Positions 25,019 through 33,896 of a stretch of DNA of 34,790 nucleotides are shown one piece after another. Numbering within the stretch: the first letter of the stretch is position 1; each line of letters begins with the position of its first letter. This DNA is from an uncultured bacterium. Its GTDB lineage: Bacteria > Acidobacteriota > Aminicenantia > Aminicenantales > CALLJL01. Below the pieces are notes generated by a model. The model did no database searches. It was not told where the DNA came from and saw nothing but the letters and a program-made list of their open reading frames with translations. The stretch spans positions 1-34,790 of the forward strand of contig CALLJL010000028.1 in assembly GCA_938092135.1 (NCBI GenBank), written 5' to 3'. A program made the translations under genes and the position numbers.

Positions 25019-26740
25019 ATGGATTTAGTAGAAAAAATCAAGCAAGTTGCCAATATAGTTGAAATAGCCTCTGCTTACACAACCCTTCGCCGCCGAGGAA
25101 AAAAATACATAGGCTTATGTCCCTTCCACCCTGAAAGAAATCCCTCTTTCACCGTTGACGAGGAAAAACAGCTTTTTCACTGCTTTGGTTGTGGAGCTGG
25201 CGGTGACCTTTTTTCTCTGGTGATGGAAAAGGAAAATTTAAATTTCTCCGAGGCTGTCCGTTTTCTGGCCGAAAAATATCATCTTCCCTTGCCCAAGTCA
25301 TCCAATCTCTCCCCTAAGGTAAGGAAAATTGAAGCCAGGCTTTACGAAATCAATGAGCTCGCCCTGGGATTTTTTCGGCACCAGCTTCGCAATACCTCAG
25401 AAGGTTTAAAAGCTTTGGATTACCTTCACCGCCGTGGCCTCGACGATAAGACCATAGATGAGCTTCAGATTGGCTATGCCCCTAGTTCCTGGAGTGCTCT
25501 AACCAATTTTCTTAAAGAAAAAGGGGTCTTGCCCCCTGAAATCCTTAAAGCTGGGCTGGCTTTACCTGGCCAAAAAAGCCAAGAAATTTATGATCGATTC
25601 AGGGGGCGGATAATTTTTCCCATTTTTAGTCTCTCCGGCCGGGTAATTGCCTTTGGCGGTCGCCTGCTGGGCGAAGGCGAACCTAAATATCTCAATTCCC
25701 CTGATACGCCTGTTTACACCAAGGGCCACATTTTATATGGTCTCAATCTGACCAAAGACGAAGTAAGAGCCAAAGATGAATTGATTCTGGTTGAGGGCTA
25801 TATGGATTTTATCGCCCTCTATCAAGCTGGAATAAGAAATTGTGCCGCCTCCTGTGGAACGAGTTTGACTTCCCCTCAGGTCGCTCTGGCTCAACGCTTC
25901 GCTTCCCGAATTATCATTAGCACTGACGGTGACGAGGCCGGTCAAACTGCAGCTCTCAGAGCGGTTTCCCTTTGTTTTGAAAAGGGAATGTCCTCAAAGG
26001 TGGTTATTCTTCCCCAAAAAATGGATCCCGACAATTTTATCCGCCGGCTAGGCAAAGAGGCCTATCTCAATCAGATCAATCAAGCGATCTCAGGCATAGA
26101 TTTTCTAATCGAGAATTGCCAGCAAAAAATCAAAAATGCCCCGGCTGAGACCAAATCCCAGGCGATTAAAGCTATCATTAAAGAAATAGAAAAGGTTCCC
26201 GATCCCATAGTCAGATCCGATTATCTTCGACGGCTGAGTGAACGGTTTAATGTTGAGGAAAGTTTGATTCGAAGCCTGGCTCAGGAAAAAGAAGAAGCGG
26301 CAGAGGAGAAAGGGTTAAGCTCTCAACTTCTGGCCGCTGAAAAAAGATTACTTCAAATTCTCGATGAATCACCCCATTTAGCCAAACAAATTCTTTCTGA
26401 AATAAAACCTGAAGAAGTTTCCAACTTGCCTGGCGGGCCCATTTTTCTTTATTTAATTAAAAATCCTTCCTGTCCCTCCCACCTACTTTCAGAACTAAAG
26501 AACGTTTTGTCGCCCTCGCTTTATCAGGAATTGGCGCGAGTACTTTTGGAGGGGCCGGTCGGGGGCACCAAAACTGAGGCTAAGGATTGCCTGCGCACCC
26601 TACGTCGATATCGCCTGGAAAAAGAAATGAAGGAGATCCAGAGAAAAATTGACCATCTTGAAAAACAGGGGCAAAGAGAAGAAATAATCAGCCTTCTTTT
26701 AATTAAACAAAGGCTAAGCAAGGAAATTTTATCCCTATAA
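25019..26740 (+). CDS. dnaG: DNA primase
   Basis: A 573-residue protein with the three DnaG parts. The CHC2 zinc-binding domain has ligands Cys34, His37, Cys55 and Cys58 (CPFHPERNPSF...FHCFGCG). The catalytic core shows GRIIFPIFSLSGRVIAFGGR and YLNSPDTPVYTKGHILYGL. The TOPRIM acidic sites are LVEGYMDFIAL and ISTDGDEAGQTAA. A helical, charged C-terminal helicase-interaction region follows. It makes RNA primers for replication. It starts at ATG 25019 with no obvious strong ribosome binding site, and rpoD follows after 31 bases, the usual dnaG-rpoD macromolecular-synthesis pairing (rpsU is absent). Transcription comes from the promoter at 24958-24986. Confidence 0.97.
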   Translation: MDLVEKIKQVANIVEIASAYTTLRRRGKKYIGLCPFHPERNPSFTVDEEKQLFHCFGCGAGGDLFSLVMEKENLNFSEAVRFLAEKYHLPLPKSSNLSPKVRKIEARLYEINELALGFFRHQLRNTSEGLKALDYLHRRGLDDKTIDELQIGYAPSSWSALTNFLKEKGVLPPEILKAGLALPGQKSQEIYDRFRGRIIFPIFSLSGRVIAFGGRLLGEGEPKYLNSPDTPVYTKGHILYGLNLTKDEVRAKDELILVEGYMDFIALYQAGIRNCAASCGTSLTSPQVALAQRFASRIIISTDGDEAGQTAALRAVSLCFEKGMSSKVVILPQKMDPDNFIRRLGKEAYLNQINQAISGIDFLIENCQQKIKNAPAETKSQAIKAIIKEIEKVPDPIVRSDYLRRLSERFNVEESLIRSLAQEKEEAAEEKGLSSQLLAAEKRLLQILDESPHLAKQILSEIKPEEVSNLPGGPIFLYLIKNPSCPSHLLSELKNVLSPSLYQELARVLLEGPVGGTKTEAKDCLRTLRRYRLEKEMKEIQRKIDHLEKQGQREEIISLLLIKQRLSKEILSL

Positions 26741-26771
26741 TGAAAATAAATTTTGATGAAAGGAGATAAAG

Positions 26772-28394
26772 TTGGCGCCCAACCATAAGATATCCAAAAA
26801 TGAACTTGATGAGTTACTATCAAAGGGCCGGCGACAGGGCTATCTTTTTTTTGACGAAATCGACCGGACCTTTGAAGACGAATTCGATTCAGACATTGAT
26901 TTTGACGATTTTCTCAATTCCATTGATGATTACGGTATCAAAATTCTGGATACAAGGCCGAGGGAAATTGCCATCAGGAGTCGCCGTTCCGAGTTAACCT
27001 CTGCTCACAGCCTCGAAAGAACAACCGATCCAGTTAGACTTTATCTCAGAGAAATGGGCAATATCTCCTTACTCACCAGAGAAGGTGAAATTGCTTTAGC
27101 CAAAGAAATTGAACGGGGCGAAAAAGCGGTTATGAAAGCTCTGTCGCGGACTAGACTTGTGCTCAATGAGATCCTTAGCCTCGAAGAAAAAATCAAACAA
27201 AAGCCGTCTATTATCCAGGAGATGTTTGATTTCAATGAAGAAGACTTAACTGAGGATAAAATTGAGGAAAAACGTCGCCAGATTCTTGGCCATATTAAAA
27301 AAATAAAGGAACTTGCCCATAAGCTCGAGCGCCTGCCCAAAAAGAAAAAATATACTTTTGCCCGTGGCCGGCTTATTATCACCATGAGTAAACTTATTCG
27401 GGAGCTTTCGATCAGATCCACTGAAAAAGAAAGAATAATTGAGCTCCTTCAAGAAAAAATGCATCAGGTCGATGAACTCGAAGATGCCCTGGCTAATTTA
27501 AAGCAAGCTCTTAACCGTGCCAAGAGCCCAAAAAATCAAGAAGCGATCAAGGAAAAAATCAGGGCCACCGAGCGCCAGCTCAAGGCTATTCAGAAAGAGG
27601 TGGGGCTTGATTCTCAGGAATTAAAAAAAGTTATGCGAACAATAACCATGGGCAAGAAAATCAGCGATCAGGCTAAAAAAGAGCTAGTCGCGGCCAATTT
27701 AAGGCTGGTAGTTTCTATTGCCAAGAAATACTGCAATCGAGGCCTCCAATTTCTTGATCTCATTCAGGAAGGCAATATTGGTTTAATGAAAGCCGTGGAA
27801 AAATTTGAATACCGCCGGGGCTATAAATTTTCTACTTATGCCACTTGGTGGATTCGCCAAGCCATAACCCGAGCCATTGCTGACCAGGCCAGAACCATTC
27901 GCATTCCAGTTCATATGATTGAAACTATAAATAAATTGATTCGCGTTTCCCGAGCATTGGTCCAGGAGATAGGTCGGGAGCCTACCTGCGAGGAAATCGC
28001 GGAAAGGATGGAAATGCCAGTCAATAAAGTTCGTAAAATCATTAAAATCGCCCAAGAGCCGATTTCCCTTGAAACCCCTATTGGCGAAGAAGAGGATAGC
28101 CATTTAGGAGATTTTATTGAGGATAAAATCATGCCATCCCCCCCTGATACAGTCATTCATAATAGTTTGAGAGAACAGATTGAGGAGGCTCTCAAAACAT
28201 TAACAGAAAGAGAAGCTAAGGTCTTGAGAATGCGTTTTGGCCTTGGCGATGGAAATGAGCATACCCTCGAAGAAGTGGGACAACAATTTAAAGTCACAAG
28301 AGAAAGAATTCGGCAAATTGAAGCCAAAGCCTTGCGCAAACTCAAACATCCCAGCCGAAGCAAAAAACTGCGCTCCTTCCTCGACAATATCTAA
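26772..28394 (+). CDS. rpoD: RNA polymerase primary sigma factor
   Basis: The start is TTG 26772, with AAAGGAGA 5-12 bases upstream. It gives a proper region 1.1 ([20 protein letters not shown], then an acidic stretch [12 protein letters not shown]), so an ATG further in would cut the domain. The 540-residue protein then has region 1.2 ([31 protein letters not shown]) and a Lys-rich non-conserved region. Region 2 ([58 protein letters not shown]) follows, then region 3, and region 4 with the -35 helix-turn-helix ([31 protein letters not shown]). It is the housekeeping sigma factor, consistent with the TTGACA/TATAAT-like promoters elsewhere in the window. Confidence 0.97.
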   Translation: MAPNHKISKNELDELLSKGRRQGYLFFDEIDRTFEDEFDSDIDFDDFLNSIDDYGIKILDTRPREIAIRSRRSELTSAHSLERTTDPVRLYLREMGNISLLTREGEIALAKEIERGEKAVMKALSRTRLVLNEILSLEEKIKQKPSIIQEMFDFNEEDLTEDKIEEKRRQILGHIKKIKELAHKLERLPKKKKYTFARGRLIITMSKLIRELSIRSTEKERIIELLQEKMHQVDELEDALANLKQALNRAKSPKNQEAIKEKIRATERQLKAIQKEVGLDSQELKKVMRTITMGKKISDQAKKELVAANLRLVVSIAKKYCNRGLQFLDLIQEGNIGLMKAVEKFEYRRGYKFSTYATWWIRQAITRAIADQARTIRIPVHMIETINKLIRVSRALVQEIGREPTCEEIAERMEMPVNKVRKIIKIAQEPISLETPIGEEEDSHLGDFIEDKIMPSPPDTVIHNSLREQIEEALKTLTEREAKVLRMRFGLGDGNEHTLEEVGQQFKVTRERIRQIEAKALRKLKHPSRSKKLRSFLDNI

Positions 28395-28464
28395 TTAGGC
28401 ACCGTCTTACTCATTTACCTTTTTTGATACCTCATCATATTAGGTACCGCATTATTCATTTACC
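28395..28464 (+). repeat. Interspersed repeat, best preserved double copy
   Basis: Two 25-base units at 28395-28419 and 28440-28464 share TTAGG(C/T)ACCG, TTA and TCATTTACC and differ at four positions. They are 45 bases apart, and each is followed by a T run. They begin directly after the rpoD stop. The T runs could also help end rpoD transcription. Beyond them, 28465-28678 is AT-rich with nothing further that I can support. Confidence 0.6.
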
Positions 28465-28678
28465 TATTTTTTTTGGTAAATAAGTACCAAATTAAATATT
28501 GCCTACTTTGTTTATTGTTTATTCTTTTGGGGTCCTGAAGAAGTTCGGCCTATATTTTTTCTACCTATTTTTTAATGGCTGATAAAAATACTTTGGAACT
28601 TTAAATATTTTTATTGCCTGGCTTATCTAAAGGCAAACGGGTAATCTCTTCTTTAAACCCTAAGGCCTTTTGGGTTAT

Positions 28679-28707
28679 TTGACTTGAATTTTAAGTTTTG
28701 TTATAAA
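28679..28707 (+). promoter_or_regulatory. Promoter of the tRNA gene
   Basis: TTGACT (28679-28684) and TATAAA (28702-28707), spacing 17, with the tRNA 5' end 11 bases downstream at 28718. Position, spacing and sequence all fit a sigma-70 promoter driving the tRNA and possibly the zinc-ribbon gene behind it. Confidence 0.65.
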
Positions 28708-28717
28708 ATTAACAAAA

Positions 28718-28789
28718 GGGCCTATAGCTCAGCGGTAGAGCTACCGGCTCATAACCGGCAGGTCCCAGGTTCGAATCCTGGTAGGCCCA
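28718..28789 (+). tRNA. tRNA with anticodon CAT (elongator Met or Ile2)
   Basis: A full 72-base cloverleaf. Acceptor GGGCCTA pairs with TAGGCCC, discriminator A73; D arm GCTC/GAGC; anticodon loop CTCATAA with CAT; T arm CCAGG-TTCGAAT-CCTGG. The anticodon stem is ACCGG/CCGGC, with one A-C mismatch at 27-43. The 3' CCA is not encoded. G1-C72 pairs, so it is not an initiator. C4-G69 and C5-G68 are the pairs reported to let TilS recognise tRNA-Ile2 in E. coli, so this may read AUA as isoleucine after lysidine modification rather than methionine. Confidence 0.95.
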
Positions 28790-28810
28790 TATGAAGCGAG
28801 AGGCATCAAT

Positions 28811-29581
28811 GTGGACATTGAATTTGATAAATTAATTAATCTTCAGGAGATAGACAACGAGATAAGGTCTCTTCATCATTTCTTAGATTTAACTCCCCAT
28901 AAATTAGCTGAAATAGATCAAAAAATAAATCTTGCTTCCCAGATTGTTCAGAAAACCAAGGAAAAACTTATCCAGAACCAGAAAAGACGCCGTGAACTTG
29001 AAGGTGAAGTAGCGGTCATAAAAAATAAAATTGCTACTTATAAAAGACAATTAAATGAGGTCAAAACTAATAAAGAATATACTGCCTTGCTCAAGGAAAT
29101 TGAAGAAGCCCAGAAAAAAATTGATGCCATGGAAGAGGAAATTATCGCCGCCCTTTTAGAAGCAGATGATATAGAAAAAGAAATTCAACAAGCTACCGAA
29201 AATTACTCAAAAGAAGAAGCTCAATATCAAAAAGAAAAAGAAATTATTTTACAGCGTCAGCAGGAATGTCAAAATAGATTAAAGGAATTAGAAAAAAGAA
29301 AGGAAGAACTCGTTGGCCTCATTGCTCAGGATCAGTTGGCTTTATATAACCGAATTGCCGAAAAAAAGGGCGGAATCGCCATCTCCTGTGTAACTGACGA
29401 TTTTTGTTCAATGTGTCATGTCCGTATCCGGCCTCAGGTTCTCAACGAACTCTATGATATGAAGAAATTATATTTATGTGAAAACTGTGGCCGGATTCTT
29501 TATCTTTCGCCTGAAAGAAAGGCCAAAAAACTTGAAGGCGAGAAAAAGACAGCTACATCGCCTCGCAGCTCTTCCAAATAA
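28811..29581 (+). CDS. Coiled-coil protein with C-terminal C4 zinc ribbon (DUF164/CdsZ-like)
   Basis: A 256-residue protein starting at GTG 28811, 21 bases after the tRNA. Residues about 1-180 are long antiparallel-type coiled coil with the family's LQEIDNEI start and the YKRQLNEVKTNKEYTALLKEIEEA hinge. The C-terminal zinc ribbon has CSMCHVRI...CENCGRIL. This architecture is widespread in bacteria as the C4-type zinc-ribbon (DUF164) family. It is cytoplasmic, with a nucleic-acid or chaperone-like role suspected, and CdsZ in Chlamydia is a relative. The function is not settled. A Lys/Ser-rich tail follows. It is convergent with the acyl-CoA ligase (22-base gap). Confidence 0.88.
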   Translation: MDIEFDKLINLQEIDNEIRSLHHFLDLTPHKLAEIDQKINLASQIVQKTKEKLIQNQKRRRELEGEVAVIKNKIATYKRQLNEVKTNKEYTALLKEIEEAQKKIDAMEEEIIAALLEADDIEKEIQQATENYSKEEAQYQKEKEIILQRQQECQNRLKELEKRKEELVGLIAQDQLALYNRIAEKKGGIAISCVTDDFCSMCHVRIRPQVLNELYDMKKLYLCENCGRILYLSPERKAKKLEGEKKTATSPRSSSK

Positions 29582-29603
29582 TAACTCCCGCCGCGTTGAC
29601 TTT

Positions 29604-31400
29604 TTATAGTTGGTTAGGCTCAGTTTCCTGATAAAGGGCATCGATTATCGGTTGATATTTCTTTTCAATGATGGAGCGCCGAACTTTGAGAGTGGGAGTA
29701 ATTTCGCCCTCGCCAATTTCAAAATCGCGATCAAGAACAGCAATCTTTTTTACTTTTTCATAAGAGGCCAGATTAGTCGTCAATCGATCCACCTCAGACT
29801 GGAGAAATTTAATAACCTCTGGATTTTTGACCATTTCCCGCCGACTGGGGAAAATTAAGTTATTTTGTCTTGCCCATTCTTCTAACTTCTCAAAATTGGG
29901 CACAATTAAGGCAGAAACAAAGCGACGTCGATCGCCAATAACCACAGAGTTAGATATATAAGGACTGGTCTTAAGTAAATTCTCAATTGGCTGGGGAGCC
30001 ACATTTTTGCCACCAGCCGTAACAATAATATCCTTCTTACGATCGGTGATAACAAGAAATCCGTCTTCATCAATATAACCAATATCCCCGGTTTTAAACC
30101 AATCGCCTTCAAAGGCTTCCCTAGTCTCGGCCTCTTTCTTATAATACCCCTTCATTACATGGGGACCTCGAGTCCAAATTTCGCCATCGGGAGCTATCTT
30201 TACTTCCACGCCGGGAATGGGCTTACCTACAGTTCCAATTCGCAAATTTTCAAAAGTGTTAACTGAAATGACCGGTGAAGTCTCGGTAAGCCCGTAGCCT
30301 TCAAGGATAGTAAGTCCCAGAGCGAAGAAAAATTCAGCAATGTCTTTAGAAAGAGGGGCTCCACCGGATACGAAGAATCGAACCCGACCACCCGTGCGAG
30401 CAACAATTTTCGAAAAGACAAGTTTATGGGCTAACGAACGCTTCCATTGAAGACACCGAGAAATGGGCTGACCGGCCAGCCTTCGGCGGGCATGTTCTTT
30501 GCCGACCTTGAGCGCCCAAAAGAAAATTTTTCGTTTCAAAGGTGACTCAGACAGAACGGTATCCATAACCCGGGCATAAATTTTTTCAAAGACCCGAGGA
30601 ACGCTGACCATGATATGAGGTCTTATCTCCAGCAGGTTCTGAGCCACTGCATCAATACTTTCGGCAAAGGCGATAGTACAGGCCTTATAAAGATAGGTAA
30701 ACATGACCATTCTTTCTAAAACATGGGAAAGAGGTAAAAAGGAAAGGACCGTATCCTCAGAAGAAAAAGGAATAATGGAAGAGCAGCTTTTAATATTGCT
30801 AATAAAATTGCTATGCATCAGCATTACTCCCTTGGGGATGCCCGTGGTGCCTGAGGTATAAATTATTGAAGCCAGGCTATCAGGCCGGACTCTGGCCGCT
30901 CTTTCTTCAAAAAGCCCTGGTTGAGAATTAAGAATCTTTTCGCCCTTGGCCACAATCTCCTTCCAGGTTAAAACCCCAGGCGGAGCCTCATCTTGAAAGG
31001 TTATATAATGCTCAACTTTATTTAACTGCCCTCGAATAGATTCTATTTTTCTCCCCTGTTCTTGATCTGAATAAACAACTATTTTGGCATCAGAATCGTC
31101 AATGATATAGCGGATTTGATCAGGAACCAAGGTGGTGTATATGGGTACCGTTATTGCACCCAGGCAAATTGTGGCCAGGTCGGTCATCACCCATTCTGGC
31201 CGGTTTTCAGAAAGGATAATGAGCTTATCCTCAGGTCGGAGACCTAACTCAAAGAGACCAAGGCTCAGCTTTTTAACTGTCTGACCAAATTCCTCTGTTG
31301 AAATGGGGATCCACTGACCTTGTTTCTTGTAAAGCATCAGATCAGGCTTGGGATAATTTTTAATCGTATTTAAAAAAAGCTCGGCTAAAGTATCTACCAT
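29604..31400 (-). CDS. Long-chain fatty-acid--CoA ligase (AMP-forming)
   Basis: A 598-residue ANL-superfamily enzyme of FadD15-like long-chain type. The AMP/P-loop motif is YTSGTTGIPKGVML, followed by VLSFLPLSHVLERM, FVSGGAPLSKDIAEFF and the GYGLTETSPVIS adenylate motif. The hinge region is GDWFKTGDIGYIDEDGFLVITDRKKDIIVTAGGKNVAP. It activates fatty acids to acyl-CoA through an acyl-adenylate, probably at the inner membrane face. ATG 31400 has GAGGAGGG 6 bases upstream. No beta-oxidation gene is nearby, so degradation or recycling of membrane lipid cannot be distinguished. Confidence 0.94.
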   Translation of the reverse strand: MVDTLAELFLNTIKNYPKPDLMLYKKQGQWIPISTEEFGQTVKKLSLGLFELGLRPEDKLIILSENRPEWVMTDLATICLGAITVPIYTTLVPDQIRYIIDDSDAKIVVYSDQEQGRKIESIRGQLNKVEHYITFQDEAPPGVLTWKEIVAKGEKILNSQPGLFEERAARVRPDSLASIIYTSGTTGIPKGVMLMHSNFISNIKSCSSIIPFSSEDTVLSFLPLSHVLERMVMFTYLYKACTIAFAESIDAVAQNLLEIRPHIMVSVPRVFEKIYARVMDTVLSESPLKRKIFFWALKVGKEHARRRLAGQPISRCLQWKRSLAHKLVFSKIVARTGGRVRFFVSGGAPLSKDIAEFFFALGLTILEGYGLTETSPVISVNTFENLRIGTVGKPIPGVEVKIAPDGEIWTRGPHVMKGYYKKEAETREAFEGDWFKTGDIGYIDEDGFLVITDRKKDIIVTAGGKNVAPQPIENLLKTSPYISNSVVIGDRRRFVSALIVPNFEKLEEWARQNNLIFPSRREMVKNPEVIKFLQSEVDRLTTNLASYEKVKKIAVLDRDFEIGEGEITPTLKVRRSIIEKKYQPIIDALYQETEPNQL

Positions 31401-31701
31401 ATTTTTCCCTCCTCAGAGAGTCGGCGGCATTTTAAATTTATTTCTGCCCAGTTGTCAAGGGGATAGCTGAGGAGTATCGAACAGGAACAAGCTCAAGAGC
31501 AAATTACCTCTTTAAAACTTAAATTTTTTTTTAGCCGGAGCAAAATTTCGCTCTCATCCTGATTAATTTAATATTTTGGTCCTCGATTATTTGTTAAGAT
31601 TTTTATGACAAAGGTTTTAAAAAATCGGAAACAGAACTTATCCCTGATTTTGTTTTACCTTTGGGCCTTTTTTGCTACTCAAAATTTTTTAAACTCAGCG
31701 A
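31401..31701. other. 301-base spacer between two minus-strand genes
   Basis: The spacer is AT-rich with homopolymer runs. No ORF, RNA fold or convincing terminator was found. The GGAGG upstream of the acyl-CoA ligase start is at its left end. Confidence 0.5.
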
Positions 31702-32598
31702 TCAGGTTCTATTATTTATGGCAAACAGAGCGGTCAAAAATTTATTGGCGGCGATTATATCTTCTAGCTCGACCCTAATTGTTTTCCCCGCGGTTCTTTT
31801 AACCCATGGAAGATAGGCTGTTGTTTCGGCATCAAAAATACTTTTAAAGGTTATTTCAAGAACCACCGGCTTCTTCATGACAAAGGGCTTGAATTCTTTT
31901 AGCCTTTTAACCGCCTTCTCCGCCTTTTGCCTTATTTCCGCCTGAACAACCCGAGGATGGGCTGATTTGGCCGATAGAAAGCCCAAAGATTCCTTGGTAA
32001 TCACTGTCTCGATAGGTCCAAAATTATCCCTGGCTTCCTGAACGACATTCTGGTCGCCACAGACCATAATAACCGGAACTGCGAAATGACCGGCCACCGC
32101 GGCATTAAAAAGAGCTTCAGAAACTATCAGGCCATTAATTTTGATTTCATCGAATTTTGTTCCCCAAATGGTGTGGGACAGATTGGCTCCAGGCGTTCCT
32201 TCTTTAGCATGATAGCCAAGGAAGATGACACCATCAAAAGTTGCATCAATTCCTTCCATCTGCAGCAATGGCCGCGGAAAAGATCTGATAAGAAGGGCTT
32301 TTTCATTCAAATCCTCGGGAATTATATTCTGAGCATTTCCATGGGAATCGGATACGATGATCTCTCCAGCGCCCGCAGCCAGACATCCCTCAATGGCCGC
32401 ATTGACTTCAGCCGTCATTAACTTCCTACCTCTTTCATAATCAAATTGACCCGGACCTGTCTGAGCATTGACCACATGAGCGATGCCCTCCATATCCACT
32501 GAAATATATATTTTAGCCTTCTTAACCTGAGCCATTGAGTTGGAAACTATCAAGATTAAAAATAAACCTAAAAGGAATGGTAAAATCATTTTCCTCAT
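31702..32598 (-). CDS. Secreted M55-family D-aminopeptidase (DppA-like)
   Basis: A 298-residue protein with a signal peptide (FLLGLFLILIVSNSMA, cleavage before Gln24). The M55 motifs are present: YISVDMEGI (Asp35 and Glu37 as zinc ligands), AAIEGCLAAGAGEIIVSDSHGNAQN, GVIFLGYHAKEGTPGANLSHT, INGLIVSEALFNAAVAGHF, and VIMVCGDQNVVQEA. DppA-type enzymes cleave D-amino-acid dipeptides such as D-Ala-D-Ala. The Bacillus protein is cytoplasmic, whereas this one is exported, suggesting periplasmic breakdown of peptidoglycan-derived peptides. AAGGAGGAG precedes ATG 32598. The 397-base divergent spacer to the next gene (32599-32995) is AT-rich and shows only the promoter candidate at 32917-32945. Confidence 0.9.
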   Translation of the reverse strand: MRKMILPFLLGLFLILIVSNSMAQVKKAKIYISVDMEGIAHVVNAQTGPGQFDYERGRKLMTAEVNAAIEGCLAAGAGEIIVSDSHGNAQNIIPEDLNEKALLIRSFPRPLLQMEGIDATFDGVIFLGYHAKEGTPGANLSHTIWGTKFDEIKINGLIVSEALFNAAVAGHFAVPVIMVCGDQNVVQEARDNFGPIETVITKESLGFLSAKSAHPRVVQAEIRQKAEKAVKRLKEFKPFVMKKPVVLEITFKSIFDAETTAYLPWVKRTAGKTIRVELEDIIAANKFLTALFAINNRT

Positions 32599-32916
32599 AG
32601 GCTCCTCCTTTTTTAATTATCCTTTGAAAATCAGGGCTGATATTTTTACCAATTTAATCTCCATCTTTTATAAATAATCAAGTCTCTATCTTTTTAAAAT
32701 ATAAAGATTGGCTCTTATCCAAAGTATTCAGGTTTAGCTATTATAAATCAGACGCAAAAAGATAGTCATCTGATCTTTTTCAGAGCTAATTTCGGTATTC
32801 GATATGATTAATAACCACATTAAAAATTAACAGGTAGAATTGAGCCCTCGAAACTATTTTTTGGTCTGGCTAAAAGAATAAAATAATTATTTAGTTAAAT
32901 GTTTAGCCTATTTTTT

Positions 32917-32945
32917 TTAAACTCTTCTCAAAAATTTTATATAAT
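32917..32945 (+). promoter_or_regulatory. Candidate promoter of the glutaredoxin/FTR pair
   Basis: TATAAT (32940-32945, perfect -10) with a weak TTAAAC (32917-32922) 17 bases upstream. Transcription would begin near 32952, about 44 bases before ATG 32996. Confidence 0.4.
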
Positions 32946-32995
32946 TTTTTGCGCCAAGAAAGAAAAACCTTTATACTGTTAAAGAGGGAAAGCAA

Positions 32996-33310
32996 ATGAA
33001 TTTTAAGCATGTTGAAGGTCAAAATAAAAATAAGAGAGTCACTCTTTATGCTTTATCTACTTGTGTCTGGTGCCGCCGGGTAAAAGAATTATTGAATAGT
33101 CTCGAAGTGGATTATTATTATGTTGATGTGGATTTGTCTTCTCAAGAGGAAAAAAGGCAAATTTTAAAGGAAGTGAAAAAGTGGAATCCCGCCATTTCTT
33201 TTCCGACACTGATTATCGATGATAAGATAGCTATTATCGGCTATCAGCCAGAGGAAATAAGGAGTCATCTCTCCCATGAAGGAAATCAAGATAAATCCCG
33301 AGCAAGTTGA
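32996..33310 (+). CDS. Glutaredoxin-like thiol-disulfide protein
   Basis: A 104-residue small thioredoxin-fold protein. VTLYALSTCVWCRRVKELLNSLEVDYYYVDVD contains the active site CVWC at the expected place after the first strand. The cis-Pro loop is ISFPTLIIDDKIAIIGYQPEEI. It is of the NrdH/glutaredoxin type without fused domains and should be cytoplasmic. The ATG has GAGGGAAAG upstream. Its last 35 bases overlap the next gene, a ferredoxin-thioredoxin reductase-type enzyme, so this protein is the obvious candidate substrate or carrier of that enzyme. Confidence 0.9.
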   Translation: MNFKHVEGQNKNKRVTLYALSTCVWCRRVKELLNSLEVDYYYVDVDLSSQEEKRQILKEVKKWNPAISFPTLIIDDKIAIIGYQPEEIRSHLSHEGNQDKSRAS

Positions 33311-33875
33311 GGCCCTCTATTTAAAATTAAAAAGAGAGGGCGAAGCTTCAGGTTATTATTTAAATCCTGATGTTCAATTTACAAAAGATCTCGTGGAAGG
33401 CCTGTTCATAAATGAGCAAAGATACGGGTATCAGGCCTGTCCCTGCCGCCTGGCCACAGGAAATAAAGAAGAAGACCTGGATATTATCTGCCCCTGTGAT
33501 TACAGGGATGCCGATCTCAATGAATTTGGTAATTGCTATTGTGGCTTGTATGTCTCAGAAGAAATCGTAAAGGGCAAGAAAAAGGTACAAAAAATTCCTG
33601 AGAGAAGAAAGTCTCCCTGGGAAAAGGAGCTTGAGTCGTCTATAGCCAAAGACTCGGCTAGAGAAGAAGAGATAGAGAAAAGAAAAGAGGCAAAGGAAAA
33701 GGAAGCGAAGAAAGCTGAAGCTAAAAATTCATTAGACTATAAAATAATTGAAAAATCGCCCTTACCCATCTGGCGGTGTCGGGTCTGCGGTTATCTTTGC
33801 GCCCGGGAGCAACCACCCCTCATCTGTCCTATCTGTAAGGCCAGTAAAGAGCGGTTTGAGAAATTTATTTTCTAA
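33276..33875 (+). CDS. Ferredoxin-thioredoxin reductase catalytic chain fused to a rubredoxin-like domain
   Basis: The 199-residue protein has two cysteine domains. Residues about 1-110 match the FTR catalytic subunit: ACPCRLATG, IICPCDYRD, GNCYCGLY. All six cysteines of the [4Fe-4S]/disulfide centre are kept, in the pattern CPC-x14-CPC-x12-CYC. The His of the usual CHC is Tyr here. A charged Lys/Glu linker (about 110-160) leads to a rubredoxin-like iron site, CRVCGYLC...CPICKA. No other Met is suitable, so ATG 33276, inside the glutaredoxin gene, is the start. It would pass electrons from ferredoxin to a disulfide. No variable FTR subunit is seen. Similar FTR-rubredoxin enzymes are known in methanogens (from memory). 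Confidence 0.9.
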   Translation: MKEIKINPEQVEALYLKLKREGEASGYYLNPDVQFTKDLVEGLFINEQRYGYQACPCRLATGNKEEDLDIICPCDYRDADLNEFGNCYCGLYVSEEIVKGKKKVQKIPERRKSPWEKELESSIAKDSAREEEIEKRKEAKEKEAKKAEAKNSLDYKIIEKSPLPIWRCRVCGYLCAREQPPLICPICKASKERFEKFIF

Positions 33876-33896
33876 GTTCCGCCAAACTCCCTTGAT

